Counted from the first letter of the stretch, positions 26,148 to 36,098 are shown. The stretch: DNA of 55,301 nt from Prevotella sp. (GCA_022486815.1 JAKVJW010000017.1:1-55301), one strand, 5' to 3'. Notes: generated from the sequence alone by a model not told the origin. Made by a program: numbers and translations.

Positions 26148-28034
26148 TCAGAATATAATGCTAATACCTCCCATGAAGGTTGCTTTTGGCATGGGGAAAC
26201 CGTCAATAATTTCATAATGCTGTGCCAAAAGGTTCTCACCCCGAACCCATAGACGAGTTGATTTTAATAGTTGGTATTCTGCCGTCATGTTGAGTAATGT
26301 GACATTTTCCTTCTTGGCTTTTTCCCCTGTAATTGTATAGAGTCCGGCTATCTGCATGAGTCCGGCATGGACGCTCCATTTGTCTTTCTGGTAATCACCT
26401 CCAAGATATCCTTTATATTCTGGTGCTGCAAGGACAGGATTACTCATGTGCAATATACTCTGGTTGGTATTCACGTCCCAATGGTCGCTGATGCGCCAAA
26501 ATGCAGAAAGTTCGGCCCCTGTATTTTCTATCTTACCTGTATTGACGTTGCGAGGGCGACCGTCCACGCTTACAGTTTCTATCATATTATCACCATTGAT
26601 ATAAAAAAGATTAAGTCCATAGGTGAAAATTTCTCCGATGCGATGTTTCCAAGATAGTTCATACTGCATGAGCCGTTCCGGCTTAAGGTCAATATTCGAT
26701 GGAGGATAGAGATACATCTCACGCATTGTAGGGTTGCGGAATCCTTTGCTGACCATAGCTTTGAGTTCACCGTTTTCCATTGGACGGACAACAATGCCAC
26801 CTTGTGGAACCCATTCTGATCCTGTAATAGAATGATGGTCCAGACGGATACCGGCGTCGACAGTCAACCAGGAGTTAAGGTCCTGCCTGAAGTCTGTATA
26901 TCCTGCCACCTCATTCGGATGACTATGGCCGCTTTGCTTGTTTGGTGTGTCAATGGTTTTACCAGTCTGGATAGAGGTATAATAAACTTTTCCATAGATA
27001 TTTTGCCAGTCGAAACCGATGGTGACGCGGTTTCCTGAGAAGAGATTTACACTTTGATAAAGGCTTATGCCAGAGAGTGCATCTTTGGATTGGAAATAGC
27101 GCGATTGCGGTTGTTGGATGTTTTTTGTTCCATCATTGACCTTATGCCGGCCGAAGTTGCTGAAAATGCTAATACCGCCACTTGTTCTTCTGTAATGGTT
27201 TTCCAAAGCCATGCTTACTTCTCCACGTGTAATCCACTGTCGGGCATTGAAGAGCGGCTGGCTCACGAGTCCTGGATTGGAAGCGTTGAAGTGAGTTATG
27301 TTGGCGTTCATATTCAGATTCCAATAGGAAGAAAGGTCATAACCGAGTTTTATGTATCCGCTGTATTGTTCAAATCTCATATTGGGACGCTGGTTATCAC
27401 TACGTTCGTAGTTAGCTGCCACAGTAGAAGAGAATTTCCCTGAGCGGATCTGGTTGCTTATTTCTGATTGGAAGGTACCATAGCTTCCTGCACTAAGATT
27501 TACGCTTGTCTTTACACCATTCTTGTGCATGCCACGGGTGATGATATTAATCACACCGCCCATGGCGTTACTGCCATAGAGCATAGATGCGGGACCATGG
27601 ATTACCTCTATATGGTCGACCATTAAAGTTTGATAACTGTCCGCAATAGGATGACCGTAGATACCTTGATATTGTGGATGTCCGTCAATAAGTACCATCA
27701 TTTGTCCTTTACTGCCGCTGATACCACGTAGACTGATACTGCCGGCTGCATTGGTAGATACCCCATAGCCCAGCATACTCCGTGATGTGACAAAGAGTCC
27801 CGGTATCTGTTCCGTAAGAGTAGGGAGGATACTCATTCGGTGATTCTCTGTCAACTTTTCTCGTCCGATGACATCTACCGTAAAGGGAAGATAACGGACA
27901 TCTGTAGCATTTCTTGTTCCAGTTACGACAACATTATTAAGATGATGGATAGAATCTAATGGTTCAGCACCATAGATTATGGATATACAACTGATTAGAA
28001 TAGACAGCAGTATTGTCCTCTTGACATTTCTCAT
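26148..28034 (-). CDS. TonB-dependent outer-membrane receptor
   Basis: The 628-residue protein begins with a signal peptide (MRNVKRTILLSILIS ... YGAEP), then a TonB-box-like VVVTGTRN, a plug domain (IPGLFVTSR, SLRGISGSKGQMMVLIDG, HGPASMLYGSNAMGGVINIITR) and a 22-strand-type barrel with terminal aromatic residue F. The length and CirA/BtuB-like plug suggest a siderophore, haem, corrinoid or metal ligand rather than a SusC-type glycan. I found no cobalamin riboswitch upstream, so a B12 role has no local support. It is encoded 5 bp after the DUF362 gene and is almost certainly co-transcribed with it. Confidence 0.93.
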   Translation of the reverse strand: MRNVKRTILLSILISCISIIYGAEPLDSIHHLNNVVVTGTRNATDVRYLPFTVDVIGREKLTENHRMSILPTLTEQIPGLFVTSRSMLGYGVSTNAAGSISLRGISGSKGQMMVLIDGHPQYQGIYGHPIADSYQTLMVDHIEVIHGPASMLYGSNAMGGVINIITRGMHKNGVKTSVNLSAGSYGTFQSEISNQIRSGKFSSTVAANYERSDNQRPNMRFEQYSGYIKLGYDLSSYWNLNMNANITHFNASNPGLVSQPLFNARQWITRGEVSMALENHYRRTSGGISIFSNFGRHKVNDGTKNIQQPQSRYFQSKDALSGISLYQSVNLFSGNRVTIGFDWQNIYGKVYYTSIQTGKTIDTPNKQSGHSHPNEVAGYTDFRQDLNSWLTVDAGIRLDHHSITGSEWVPQGGIVVRPMENGELKAMVSKGFRNPTMREMYLYPPSNIDLKPERLMQYELSWKHRIGEIFTYGLNLFYINGDNMIETVSVDGRPRNVNTGKIENTGAELSAFWRISDHWDVNTNQSILHMSNPVLAAPEYKGYLGGDYQKDKWSVHAGLMQIAGLYTITGEKAKKENVTLLNMTAEYQLLKSTRLWVRGENLLAQHYEIIDGFPMPKATFMGGISIIF

Positions 28035-28039
28035 GAGGA

Positions 28040-28999
28040 CTATCTCTTGTCTATATTAATAATCTGATACTTTTTGCTTCCCAAACCGATCTTTTCTGCC
28101 CAGTCAAGGATATGTGTACCGTGTTGTTTATCAATACGCTTGAGCATGTCGGTAGGATCATTTCCAGTCGTAATTTTCTCCTGTTTGATAATATCCACAC
28201 AAGCCTGGTCGAGAGCTACGGGATCAGTACTGGCGAGGATACCATAGTCCTTCAGTTTTACAGTTGCCGGATGAGCCACACAGTCGCAGTCGATAGACAT
28301 GTTATTCATTACATTGATGAAAATGATGCCGCGTTCAGCCTTGAAATAGTCGACGATACTCTGAGCCGTAGCTGCCATACTTTCAAGGAAGTCATCCTGT
28401 TCTCCAAGATTTCTCCAGAGGCTGTCCGGGCTCTGTACCTTCCCTGCTGAATGGATGTAGGCTTTCCCGTTACGGCTGGCACATCCGATACTCAGATTTT
28501 TCAGCGCGCCTCCGAAGCCTCCCATTGGGTGACCCTTAAAATGGCTGAGGCATACCAGAAAATCATAGTTAGCTAAATGACCACCCACTATGTCATAGTT
28601 GAGATGCGTATGATCCTTTATGGGGATGCGTATTTCGTCATATTCGTCCATCAGGTCAACAGCAAAGAGGGAGTCGAAACCATGCTGATGAATAACATTC
28701 CAATGGTCCTTTGTTTTCATGCGGTCGCCAGGGTAAGCTGTACGGCATTCTACGATAGTACCATGGACAGAGTCCACAAGATTGCGGATCAGTGTTGGTT
28801 TGAGATAGTTGGGATTTGGCCCTTCACCCGTGCTGATTTTTACGGCTACACGTCCGGATGCTTTCACACCCAAAGCCTCATAGATCTTAACCAGAGATTC
28901 CGGAGTAATTTCACGAGTAAGATACACTTTTGACTGTGCCATCATCATGGATGCGGTCATAAGCATGATGGCAGAGATAAATAATCTGTACTTTTTCAT
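28040..28999 (-). CDS. Exported DUF362-domain protein
   Basis: This 319-residue protein has an N-terminal signal peptide (MKKYRLFISAIMLMTASMMMAQ) and a DUF362 domain: VAVKISTGEGPNPNYLKP, CLSHFKGHPMGGFGGALKN, a SIGCASRNGK stretch and STDPVALDQACVDI. DUF362 is often linked to ferredoxin-type proteins, but no CX2CX2CX3C cluster is present here; the Cys pair DCDC lies near residue 240. Its biochemical role is unknown to me. The TonB receptor follows 5 bp downstream, so the pair may process or store the imported ligand in the periplasm. It is preceded by a -7 box on its strand. Confidence 0.85.
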   Translation of the reverse strand: MKKYRLFISAIMLMTASMMMAQSKVYLTREITPESLVKIYEALGVKASGRVAVKISTGEGPNPNYLKPTLIRNLVDSVHGTIVECRTAYPGDRMKTKDHWNVIHQHGFDSLFAVDLMDEYDEIRIPIKDHTHLNYDIVGGHLANYDFLVCLSHFKGHPMGGFGGALKNLSIGCASRNGKAYIHSAGKVQSPDSLWRNLGEQDDFLESMAATAQSIVDYFKAERGIIFINVMNNMSIDCDCVAHPATVKLKDYGILASTDPVALDQACVDIIKQEKITTGNDPTDMLKRIDKQHGTHILDWAEKIGLGSKKYQIINIDKR

Positions 29000-29029
29000 A
29001 CGTATAATATTTAATTTAGGAACTGACTA

Positions 29030-29037
29030 CAAATATA
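29030..29037 (-). promoter_or_regulatory. -7 box of the DUF362-TonB receptor operon
   Basis: On the minus strand TATATTTG lies about 30 nt upstream of the start codon. No clear TTTG stands at -33. Confidence 0.5.
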
Positions 29038-29128
29038 TTTATAATTTTTTGAAATATATAATGTTTTTTTGTCCATATTCTACATTATTCTTTATTTTGT
29101 CAAAGGGTAATCCTCTCTAAATAAGAAT

Positions 29129-29175
29129 CCCCTTGCCTTGTATTCTGGAATCATTCCTGAATACGGGACAAGGGA
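29129..29175. terminator. Long imperfect hairpin with T-run
   Basis: A ~21-bp imperfect stem (29129-29149 with 29155-29175) is followed on the plus strand by TTTTT and on the minus strand by a moderately T-rich stretch. It probably ends the ChaN operon read on the minus strand. The remaining 29000-29413 sequence holds a palindrome at 29357-29389 and nothing coding. Confidence 0.6.
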
Positions 29176-29356
29176 ATTTTTATATATAGTGTGTTCTTGA
29201 GAACAGTACTAAGTATAAAAGTAGAGTAATGATTTACTTTTATAATATTAACCCATTGGCGGAATTAAACATGACGGAAAAAATAGAACAAAAAGTTGTG
29301 TATGTATCTAATTTTTAGCTATATATGTAACTTATCCTTTAAACTGCCAAATGATC

Positions 29357-29389
29357 CGAAATTACCACAGTATTGGTAAGTTAATTTCG
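29357..29389. repeat. Nested palindrome containing ATTACCACAGTATTGGTAA
   Basis: The 19-bp core (29361-29379) matches the repeats at 1269-1332. It is enclosed by further inverted arms CGAAATTA (29357-29364) and TAATTTCG (29382-29389). It lies just past the stop of the ChaN-like gene. Confidence 0.55.
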
Positions 29390-29413
29390 TTAACGGGTAA
29401 TATTATTATTTAC

Positions 29414-30289
29414 TTAATATGTCGTTACCATATCTTCCGGAATACAGATGTAATAATCACCGTGGCCAAGATAAGTACTGTCTAATTTGTTGATGTTTTC
29501 TTGTTTTACGCTATAGATAGTTTTGAACCTTGTATTTGGACGGTATATCTTTAAATACCTGATGATGCCATCGTTTGCATCTGTGTGGTAATTACCATTG
29601 AAGTGGATGAAAGGTCCTTTTAGGTTTTTGGCAATGAACCATGCCATTGTGGCGTCTTTTAAACCCTGTGACTGTCCAAGGAATTTCGGATTGGTGTTTT
29701 TGGTCTTCCCCATCATAGCCATCAGACTAAATGCCTGATCGGCCTGTTCATTAGTTTTATAGGGAATTGGAAGTTTTGGCATATAATTTTTGGCTTCAGC
29801 CGACAGTGAATCAAGATATGTAAGCCCATGATACTTTACAATATTGGCATATCTGCGTGGTACATTCGTTGCTATCAGACGTAAGTGGTGCTCATCAACA
29901 AAGTCTACAATGGGTTTGTAGTCGGTAGAATAATTAGGCCATAACCGGCATTCATCCTCAAACTGTGAGACATTGATCATTCCCTTTAGATATTCATCAA
30001 TAATAAGTTGGTTGTCAGCTTCAAACATTTCCATTCCCACATCGAGGTTGCCCTTATGTGCTTTATAGAGAGATTCCAATACCTTATATTCCAACCAATG
30101 AGTTATCGGACAGTTGTGCATCTCTCCAAAGAATACGACATCTTCCTTGGCTAATTCATTGATCATTTTTTCATAGCTTATAGCTTTACCTTTGGCATCA
30201 TAGAGTCGATAAACCTCTGGTGAGTTTTGTGCATGAGCATTGACTACTGCCAGAAGCAGTATAAACAGGATACTAAATAGTTTTCTCAT
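29414..30289 (-). CDS. ChaN-like (DUF399) secreted, possibly haem-binding protein
   Basis: This 291-residue protein starts with a signal peptide (MRKLFSILFILLLAVVNAHA). The VVFFGEMHNCPITHWLE stretch is the ChaN signature, with the His/Glu cluster, and VGMEMFEADNQ follows. HFNGNYHTD near the C-terminus is the second conserved His motif. ChaN of Campylobacter binds haem and is iron-regulated; here haem binding is inferred. Its ATG overlaps the stop of the M16 protease gene by 4 bp, so it is the last gene of the SusCD-lipoprotein-protease operon. Confidence 0.88.
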   Translation of the reverse strand: MRKLFSILFILLLAVVNAHAQNSPEVYRLYDAKGKAISYEKMINELAKEDVVFFGEMHNCPITHWLEYKVLESLYKAHKGNLDVGMEMFEADNQLIIDEYLKGMINVSQFEDECRLWPNYSTDYKPIVDFVDEHHLRLIATNVPRRYANIVKYHGLTYLDSLSAEAKNYMPKLPIPYKTNEQADQAFSLMAMMGKTKNTNPKFLGQSQGLKDATMAWFIAKNLKGPFIHFNGNYHTDANDGIIRYLKIYRPNTRFKTIYSVKQENINKLDSTYLGHGDYYICIPEDMVTTY

Positions 30290-33114
30290 TTTTTCTGATA
30301 TAATAGGATAAGTTTGTTAAAATCTATATATTTACGGAATCCTTCCATTACGTCTTGTGGTGTAATAGCATATAGAATATCATCATAATTATTGTAGTCT
30401 TCTATAGTCTCTCCATTTTTTGTGAGTTCCATAAGTGCATTTTTCCATTCGGTTGGAGCCACGTCTGTTAAAGCCTGGCGTTTGGTTACGATGAAAGAAC
30501 GTTTTATCTTGTTGAGTTCATCGCTCTTTACAGGTGTGGAACGTAGTTCATTGATTATGCCTTTCAGTTCGTTCTTCATCTTGTTGAAGTTCTCGTTTTT
30601 AACATCAATATATAGGCGGAAGAAACTGATTTTCTGTGGTACACCATGATATTGAACATCAGCAAAGGGTGAATAGACTATATTATCTTTCTCCCGTAAG
30701 ATACTGAGCAGACGGTTCTCTATAACATCTCTCATGAGCTTGAATAGGAGACTGTTTTTCAGGCATGGTTTATAATTGTTTGTAAAAATGCAGTTACAAA
30801 TGGTCTGTGTGGGGTCCTCATTAGGAAATTTCATCACAATGGATTTGTCCGGCAGTCTGAATGCGGTTGTATCCAGATTGAGAGGATTGGCTGGTTTCTT
30901 CATTCTTGCGAAGGTTGAAACTGCTATCTTGCAAATGCTATCGGTATTAAAGTTGCCGGTTATGATTAGCCTTAATTGTGAAGGATCTGTATAGGCCCTT
31001 TTGTAAAAAGCTGTCATATCATCAAGATTGAGATTCTCTATATCTTTTTTTGTATATGGGATATACTGAGCAGCAACAGTATTGTTACCTAAGAGTGAGT
31101 CTATTTTATTATTGATGACCCTGCTCTGATCTCTTTTCATCATCTGTGACAGAATATCTTCATGGCCATAAGTATCAAGTTCTTCTTGCTTACTAGTCTT
31201 AAATCCATCATTATCTTTGCCAGGATGATTCATTTTCTCATAAAGTAGGTTCATTACTTCCTGTGCATCTTCAGTAAAAGCAGTAACCATTGCTTGATGC
31301 CAGTAGTTTTCCATACCTATGTTCATCATCAGTTTCTTGTTAGCCATCACATCTGTCAAGGTATCCTGATTGATCGTTGCTATGCCACCCATATCTACAT
31401 ATCCTATAGCATCCTTAAGATGATTATAGAGACTGTCGGGGACATCTCCTACACCTCCTCTGGCGATAGCAGTAATACTGACACTATGTCCTTTTGCAAA
31501 GGTCGGGCGTAATAGGATAGTGGCTCCATTGGCAAGTTTTACTTCATCAAGTCCCAATTCATCATAATGTTTCTTTGATGTAATGATATTGGCATTATAA
31601 GGATGAGCTGCCTTGAGAATAGCTGGGACATTAACTGTCGTCTCTTTTTCACCTTCGATTTCCTTTGGTTTAACAAAGGATAAAGCGTTATTGGCATTTC
31701 CTTTATTCCAGGCCTCTAAAATGGTGGTTTTATTAATAGGCGTATGAGTTGAAGGAACATCTCTTATTCCTGCTAATATGGTTTCCTTTGATGCATTAAG
31801 AACATATTTGGCTAAAAGTTTGATGTCTTTGGCTGAGGTTTTCTTTACTTCTTTTTTGATGGTTTGAATTTCATTCTGGTCATAGATATGCCTATCTCCA
31901 AGAACAGTATAATCAATAAAATCATCACACCATCCACTTGACATTTTATCGGTAGGATCAGCTTTTATTTTCAGAAGTTTATTACCGATGGCCCATGAAA
32001 GTTCGTTTTCTTCAGGTCCTTTTTTTGCTAAGAATTTAAGTTCATCAGCAATGGTTGTCACCTGAGACAGCAGTGTATCTGCTGAGGCATTCTCAAAAGT
32101 AAAGGACAGGTGATTTTTATCAGCTAAGTACCACGCGTCTGATACCATGGTATGGATATGATGTTCGGAAATGCGTCGTTCCAGCATATTGACGAGTATA
32201 TCCATTCTTATCTTTTTCACCACATGTTTTATATCACTTGACAAAATGGTATGATGTGGAATAATAAAGTCCATCTTTATCTGGCTCTCCAGACTATCAG
32301 TAATAGACATGGTGGTTATGCCAGGATCATATATTAACGGATAGACAGTAGCTTTCTTGATGTTTTTTTTAGGTACGGAAGATAATAAATTCTTTATTTT
32401 GGTTTCCGTAGCTTTTGGATCAATATTACCTATGATGATAACGGTAGCGCGTTCCGGTGCATACCAGTGATTATAGAAATCCACAAGTGTAGATCGGGAT
32501 GCATTGGCAATGTCCTGAGCTCTTCCAAGTGGCATGTGCTGAGCATATTTCCCTTTGCCAATTTTCAGGTCATAAAAATCGTCGTGGGTGCTATAGCCCC
32601 GGAGTTCTTCCAGAATAATGCCCCTTTCTTTTTTAGTTCTTTCAGAGTTGATGGTAAGGTTGCTGAGTATATCACCAATAGCAAGAAGGGTAGAATCTAC
32701 AATGTTTGTTGTGTGTTTGTCAATAGGCATGGTAAACCAGAAAATAGTACGGTCAAAACCTGTAAAGGCATTGATGTCACGTCCGTATTTCATACCTTGC
32801 CTTTCAAAAAAGTCAATTAGATTTCTACCGGGGAAATGTTTGGAACCATTAAAGGTCATGTGTTCCAGAAAATGCGCGACACCTTTCTGGTTTTCGTTTT
32901 CATCTATGGACCCTACATTCATTACCAGTCGGCATTCTACATTATGTCGTGGAAGGTTATTGTTCTTGATAATATAATGTAAACCATTAGGCAAAAAGCC
33001 TTCCCTTGTAGAAGGGGGAAGGCTGATGTAATTGATGCTCTTGGCTCCAATAGTGAGTATAGATGTTAGCAATAAAACTGCTGTGACTAATCTTTTCTTA
33101 TTTAATGTCCTCAT
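30286..33114 (-). CDS. Exported M16 (pitrilysin-family) zinc protease
   Basis: This 942-residue protein has an N-terminal signal peptide and two M16 halves. The inverted zinc motif HFLEH (HxxEH) is in the first half (GVAHFLEHMTFNGSKHFPG), with the third ligand Glu in ILEELRGYS. The second half lacks an HxxEH motif, as in other single-chain pitrilysins. ALDS-like and WYAPERATVIIIGN stretches support the fold. M16 enzymes degrade unfolded peptides in an enclosed chamber. Located between a SusCD-linked lipoprotein gene (7 bp upstream) and the ChaN-like gene (4-bp overlap), it probably digests peptides imported by the SusC/D pair in the periplasm. Confidence 0.93.
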   Translation of the reverse strand: MRTLNKKRLVTAVLLLTSILTIGAKSINYISLPPSTREGFLPNGLHYIIKNNNLPRHNVECRLVMNVGSIDENENQKGVAHFLEHMTFNGSKHFPGRNLIDFFERQGMKYGRDINAFTGFDRTIFWFTMPIDKHTTNIVDSTLLAIGDILSNLTINSERTKKERGIILEELRGYSTHDDFYDLKIGKGKYAQHMPLGRAQDIANASRSTLVDFYNHWYAPERATVIIIGNIDPKATETKIKNLLSSVPKKNIKKATVYPLIYDPGITTMSITDSLESQIKMDFIIPHHTILSSDIKHVVKKIRMDILVNMLERRISEHHIHTMVSDAWYLADKNHLSFTFENASADTLLSQVTTIADELKFLAKKGPEENELSWAIGNKLLKIKADPTDKMSSGWCDDFIDYTVLGDRHIYDQNEIQTIKKEVKKTSAKDIKLLAKYVLNASKETILAGIRDVPSTHTPINKTTILEAWNKGNANNALSFVKPKEIEGEKETTVNVPAILKAAHPYNANIITSKKHYDELGLDEVKLANGATILLRPTFAKGHSVSITAIARGGVGDVPDSLYNHLKDAIGYVDMGGIATINQDTLTDVMANKKLMMNIGMENYWHQAMVTAFTEDAQEVMNLLYEKMNHPGKDNDGFKTSKQEELDTYGHEDILSQMMKRDQSRVINNKIDSLLGNNTVAAQYIPYTKKDIENLNLDDMTAFYKRAYTDPSQLRLIITGNFNTDSICKIAVSTFARMKKPANPLNLDTTAFRLPDKSIVMKFPNEDPTQTICNCIFTNNYKPCLKNSLLFKLMRDVIENRLLSILREKDNIVYSPFADVQYHGVPQKISFFRLYIDVKNENFNKMKNELKGIINELRSTPVKSDELNKIKRSFIVTKRQALTDVAPTEWKNALMELTKNGETIEDYNNYDDILYAITPQDVMEGFRKYIDFNKLILLYQKK

Positions 33115-33121
33115 CTGTTAA

Positions 33122-34354
33122 TTACTTATGCATGGTGTAGGCAGCGTTTATTTTTATATAGTCATAAAGAATCATTCCGGAGCCATAGTCCCAAGAAAAA
33201 TTGAAGGACATTGTACCCTTGTTGAAATCATATTTTGCACTTGGTGCAGTAAAGTTACTGAGTGTTGCTCCATAAGCGTCTTTGGATACATCACTGTTTC
33301 CAAGATAGTATGATGGATTGAAAGTGCTATATTGGTTAATGAGATCCTGAATGGAATATTCGACCGTATTTTCCCCTTCAGATATATTGACTGTTTTCCC
33401 GGCTTTAGCCATTTCATTCAGTCTCGTCCATACTGAGTAGTTGTAACTGAAAGGAACTTTGGTTATAGTAGAGCCATCTTCATTGCTGGTAGCTTTCGTG
33501 AAGTTTAGTGTCCCATCATCATTCAAAGTGATATTGTCAAGAGATGAAGTAAAGGTTTCTGTACTCTTGTTATAGTTTACGATATTTGTAAGAGCGGCAG
33601 AAATAGGGTCAGCGGAGAAGTATCCATCCGGGTCCTCAGTTGTACAACGTAGAAGTTTCTCATACATGAAAGATTCCAACCCCATCGGATTAGTAACCAT
33701 CTTTAATACAGGCTTTTCAGATGTTGCGTTTCCACTCAAGGTGATGATTGACTGACCGTCAATGATGCGGGTATCATTACCGTTGTTTTCTGCACCCTTG
33801 TCATCATTGCCATAGGTGATTGTGGTCTTTACATCTACCATACCTAATACTTTTGTCAGGTCAATACCAAGATTTGTTTTGTAACCTTCAATTAGTTTTA
33901 GCTGATCAGCTGTAAGCTCCGGGACCGCAGCATTAGGTTTTATCGTAATGGCTGCGCCTTCATTTGAAATGGGGTGCATATTATTTTCAGAACAAGATAC
34001 TACTTTGACATAAACCACTTCTTGAGCTCCGAGGATATTCTGATTATTCGAGAGTATCTTTACAGTTGCAGTTTTCTGGCCTGCAGGAAATGTTACTTGA
34101 TTCTGGCTGAGTTTTACAGCACCTTTATCATCTCCTGAGAGCGTGAGGTCAACCGTAGCATCCTTGCTTAATGAGTAGGCAAGTGTAAGAGTTACGTCAA
34201 TACCTTTTGTGTAGTCTTCGGTCATTTCACTTTCACCATTGACTGCTAAAGTTACGTAGTTTGTCATTTGCTCAGAATTGTTGGAATTGCTGCTGCAAGA
34301 TGCTAATCCGATTATGGCAAGGAGAAGCATAAGTGTTAACTTTGATGTTTTCAT
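33122..34354 (-). CDS. Surface-type lipoprotein with Calx-beta-like N-terminus (DUF4929-like)
   Basis: The 410-residue protein has a lipoprotein signal peptide (LLAIIGLASC, lipobox Cys at residue 20). Residues ~30-135 resemble a Calx-beta/Ig-like fold (DVTLTLAYSLSKDATVDL, VTFPAGQKTATVKI). The rest is a beta-rich domain without recognisable catalytic motifs, ending in a WDYGSG strand. The DUF4929 label is from memory of SusCD-linked lipoproteins. In SusCD loci the third lipoprotein usually lies on the cell surface and binds ligand. It is 332 bp downstream of susD and 7 bp upstream of the M16 protease gene. Confidence 0.75.
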   Translation of the reverse strand: MKTSKLTLMLLLAIIGLASCSSNSNNSEQMTNYVTLAVNGESEMTEDYTKGIDVTLTLAYSLSKDATVDLTLSGDDKGAVKLSQNQVTFPAGQKTATVKILSNNQNILGAQEVVYVKVVSCSENNMHPISNEGAAITIKPNAAVPELTADQLKLIEGYKTNLGIDLTKVLGMVDVKTTITYGNDDKGAENNGNDTRIIDGQSIITLSGNATSEKPVLKMVTNPMGLESFMYEKLLRCTTEDPDGYFSADPISAALTNIVNYNKSTETFTSSLDNITLNDDGTLNFTKATSNEDGSTITKVPFSYNYSVWTRLNEMAKAGKTVNISEGENTVEYSIQDLINQYSTFNPSYYLGNSDVSKDAYGATLSNFTAPSAKYDFNKGTMSFNFSWDYGSGMILYDYIKINAAYTMHK

Positions 34355-34686
34355 AATTCTCTTTTATAAATTTATTGAGTCTATTCCTAAATGTCTGTTT
34401 TTTGATTTTGATAAAACGTTGCTTTTGATTAGTTTGTTGGCCGTATTCTTTCATTCGTCAGTTATCTCTAATACAGCCTCTTTCTTAATTTACTTATTTT
34501 TTCTGTGCTGGTGAGGTAGTAGTTGAATACCTCTTATTAAATGTATGATTGAACTTAAATGTCATTTGATGGATTAATGTCAGCTGCCAGAAATATATTA
34601 CTGGTAATTGATTCTCAGAAAGTCTTTTTACCTATTGATATTATCCAGTGTATTCAAAAGTTGTTCTGAATGGCTTGCCTATAAAT
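34355..34686. other. Gap between susD and the lipoprotein gene
   Basis: This AT-rich stretch within a same-strand gene series shows no credible small ORF, no clear -7 box on the minus strand and no strong terminator. It may be a long untranslated spacer or hold a promoter that I cannot recognise. Confidence 0.5.
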
Positions 34687-36075
34687 CTAATTCCTCTTAA
34701 TGGGCCATCCATTATTCTGAGTTACCGCATCATTATAACGGTATTCTGAAGCTGGAATTGGGAATGTCCATCGGTAATCTGTTGACTGAATGGTTGATCT
34801 TGTTGAATTTCCCCAAGCGGCATAACGTGGGAGAGTTTCAGTATGTGTACGTTTAAGATCGAAGTAGTTTTGGCCTTCGCCAACAAATTCCTTGTATTTT
34901 TCTTTAAGAATACTCTGAATGAGTTCGTCTCCTGTCAGATCATCACTTAACGGATTTGCTCCTTCTGCATTAAGGTAGGCATTAATAGTTCTAATTGCTA
35001 TATTTCCTTTCTTTAACCGAGCATAGGCTTCGGCTGCAATAAAGTAAGCCCCGGCATAACGCATACGATTGATATATGATATGGTCCCATTTTCTTTATT
35101 CGTTTTATTGTATTTTCCCAGTAAGTTGTGATTTATTCCAGAAATGGTTTTGGGATAAATGGCCCAATTCTTTCTGCCGTCATTCTCAGAATAAGTAAAT
35201 TCCGGATTTACAGCAAAATAATCTCCTTCATCACTAAACTGGATTGTGGCATAATAAGAGGAATTAGTGTTGAAAGCAAAAATTCTACCGGCATAAGAAG
35301 GATTGTCCCAGATTCTTTCATAATTGTTCTTGTCTATGTAACTGGCATCACAAACATCTATGAGTTGTTGGGCATATTTTGCTGCATTCTCATAATCACC
35401 TTCATAAAGACTGACTTCAGCCAACAGATAGATAGCTGCCTTCTGAGATAACCATCCGTTGGAAGTGGGGGTGTTGTTGACAGTTGCTGCTTCTGAAAGT
35501 AATCCTTTGATATAATTAACACTTTCAGTCTTGCTAGAACGAGCTTTATACTCTACACCCGTTTTTGTCTTGATAATCATGCCAGCCTCGTCTGTTTTGT
35601 TGTCATACGCAGAAGAAAAGAGTCGAAGAATGTCAAAATATGCCATAGCTTTGAGAGTTTTTCCCTCTGCTTTTATGTCATTGAGCATTGTCGAATCAGA
35701 AGATTGTTCCAACTTTACGTTTGGTAGTCTGTTCAGGAGTATATCACAATTGGCAATGCAGTTATAGTAAGTTAACCAACTTTCTGAAGCAAAATTGCTT
35801 AAGGTCTTATCTTGCCATAGATAAAGATTTTGTTGTCCAACGTCTTTCCCGGAAAGATTTGTTAAGCAAAAGTCATTTCCAATGGTTGAAAGTTCGTATT
35901 CATAATGTGGATATAGCAGATAACATGATGTCAGCAAGGAACGTGCTGACTTGATGCTGTTGATGGCATTGGGATCTGAATATAAATCTGGAGGTGGAAC
36001 ATTAATAGAACATGCACTGAATGTTATCGTCATTGTAGCAAAACAAAGAGCGTTGAGAATTTTCTTTCTAAACAT
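34687..36075 (-). CDS. SusD/RagB-family nutrient-binding lipoprotein
   Basis: This 462-residue outer-membrane lipoprotein (lipobox TFSAC, Cys22) has the SusD helical layout. An N-terminal SusD-like region has NCDILLNRLPNV and GKTLKAMAYFDILRLF; a C-terminal region has RMRYAGAYFIAAEAYARL, KEKYKEFVGEGQNYFDLKR and TFPIPASEYRYN. It caps the SusC barrel and captures the nutrient. It follows susC by 23 bp. It is closer in length and neighbours to RagB-like peptide-binding members than to starch-type SusD, but the ligand cannot be deduced from motifs. Confidence 0.95.
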   Translation of the reverse strand: MFRKKILNALCFATMTITFSACSINVPPPDLYSDPNAINSIKSARSLLTSCYLLYPHYEYELSTIGNDFCLTNLSGKDVGQQNLYLWQDKTLSNFASESWLTYYNCIANCDILLNRLPNVKLEQSSDSTMLNDIKAEGKTLKAMAYFDILRLFSSAYDNKTDEAGMIIKTKTGVEYKARSSKTESVNYIKGLLSEAATVNNTPTSNGWLSQKAAIYLLAEVSLYEGDYENAAKYAQQLIDVCDASYIDKNNYERIWDNPSYAGRIFAFNTNSSYYATIQFSDEGDYFAVNPEFTYSENDGRKNWAIYPKTISGINHNLLGKYNKTNKENGTISYINRMRYAGAYFIAAEAYARLKKGNIAIRTINAYLNAEGANPLSDDLTGDELIQSILKEKYKEFVGEGQNYFDLKRTHTETLPRYAAWGNSTRSTIQSTDYRWTFPIPASEYRYNDAVTQNNGWPIKRN

Positions 36076-36098
36076 AATATTTTTCCTTTACTTTAGAT

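Noticed and set aside
28035..29413. Cobalamin riboswitch upstream of the TonB receptor operon
   Set aside because: No B12-box-like or long structured leader was recognised; the -7 box is only ~30 nt from the DUF362 start.
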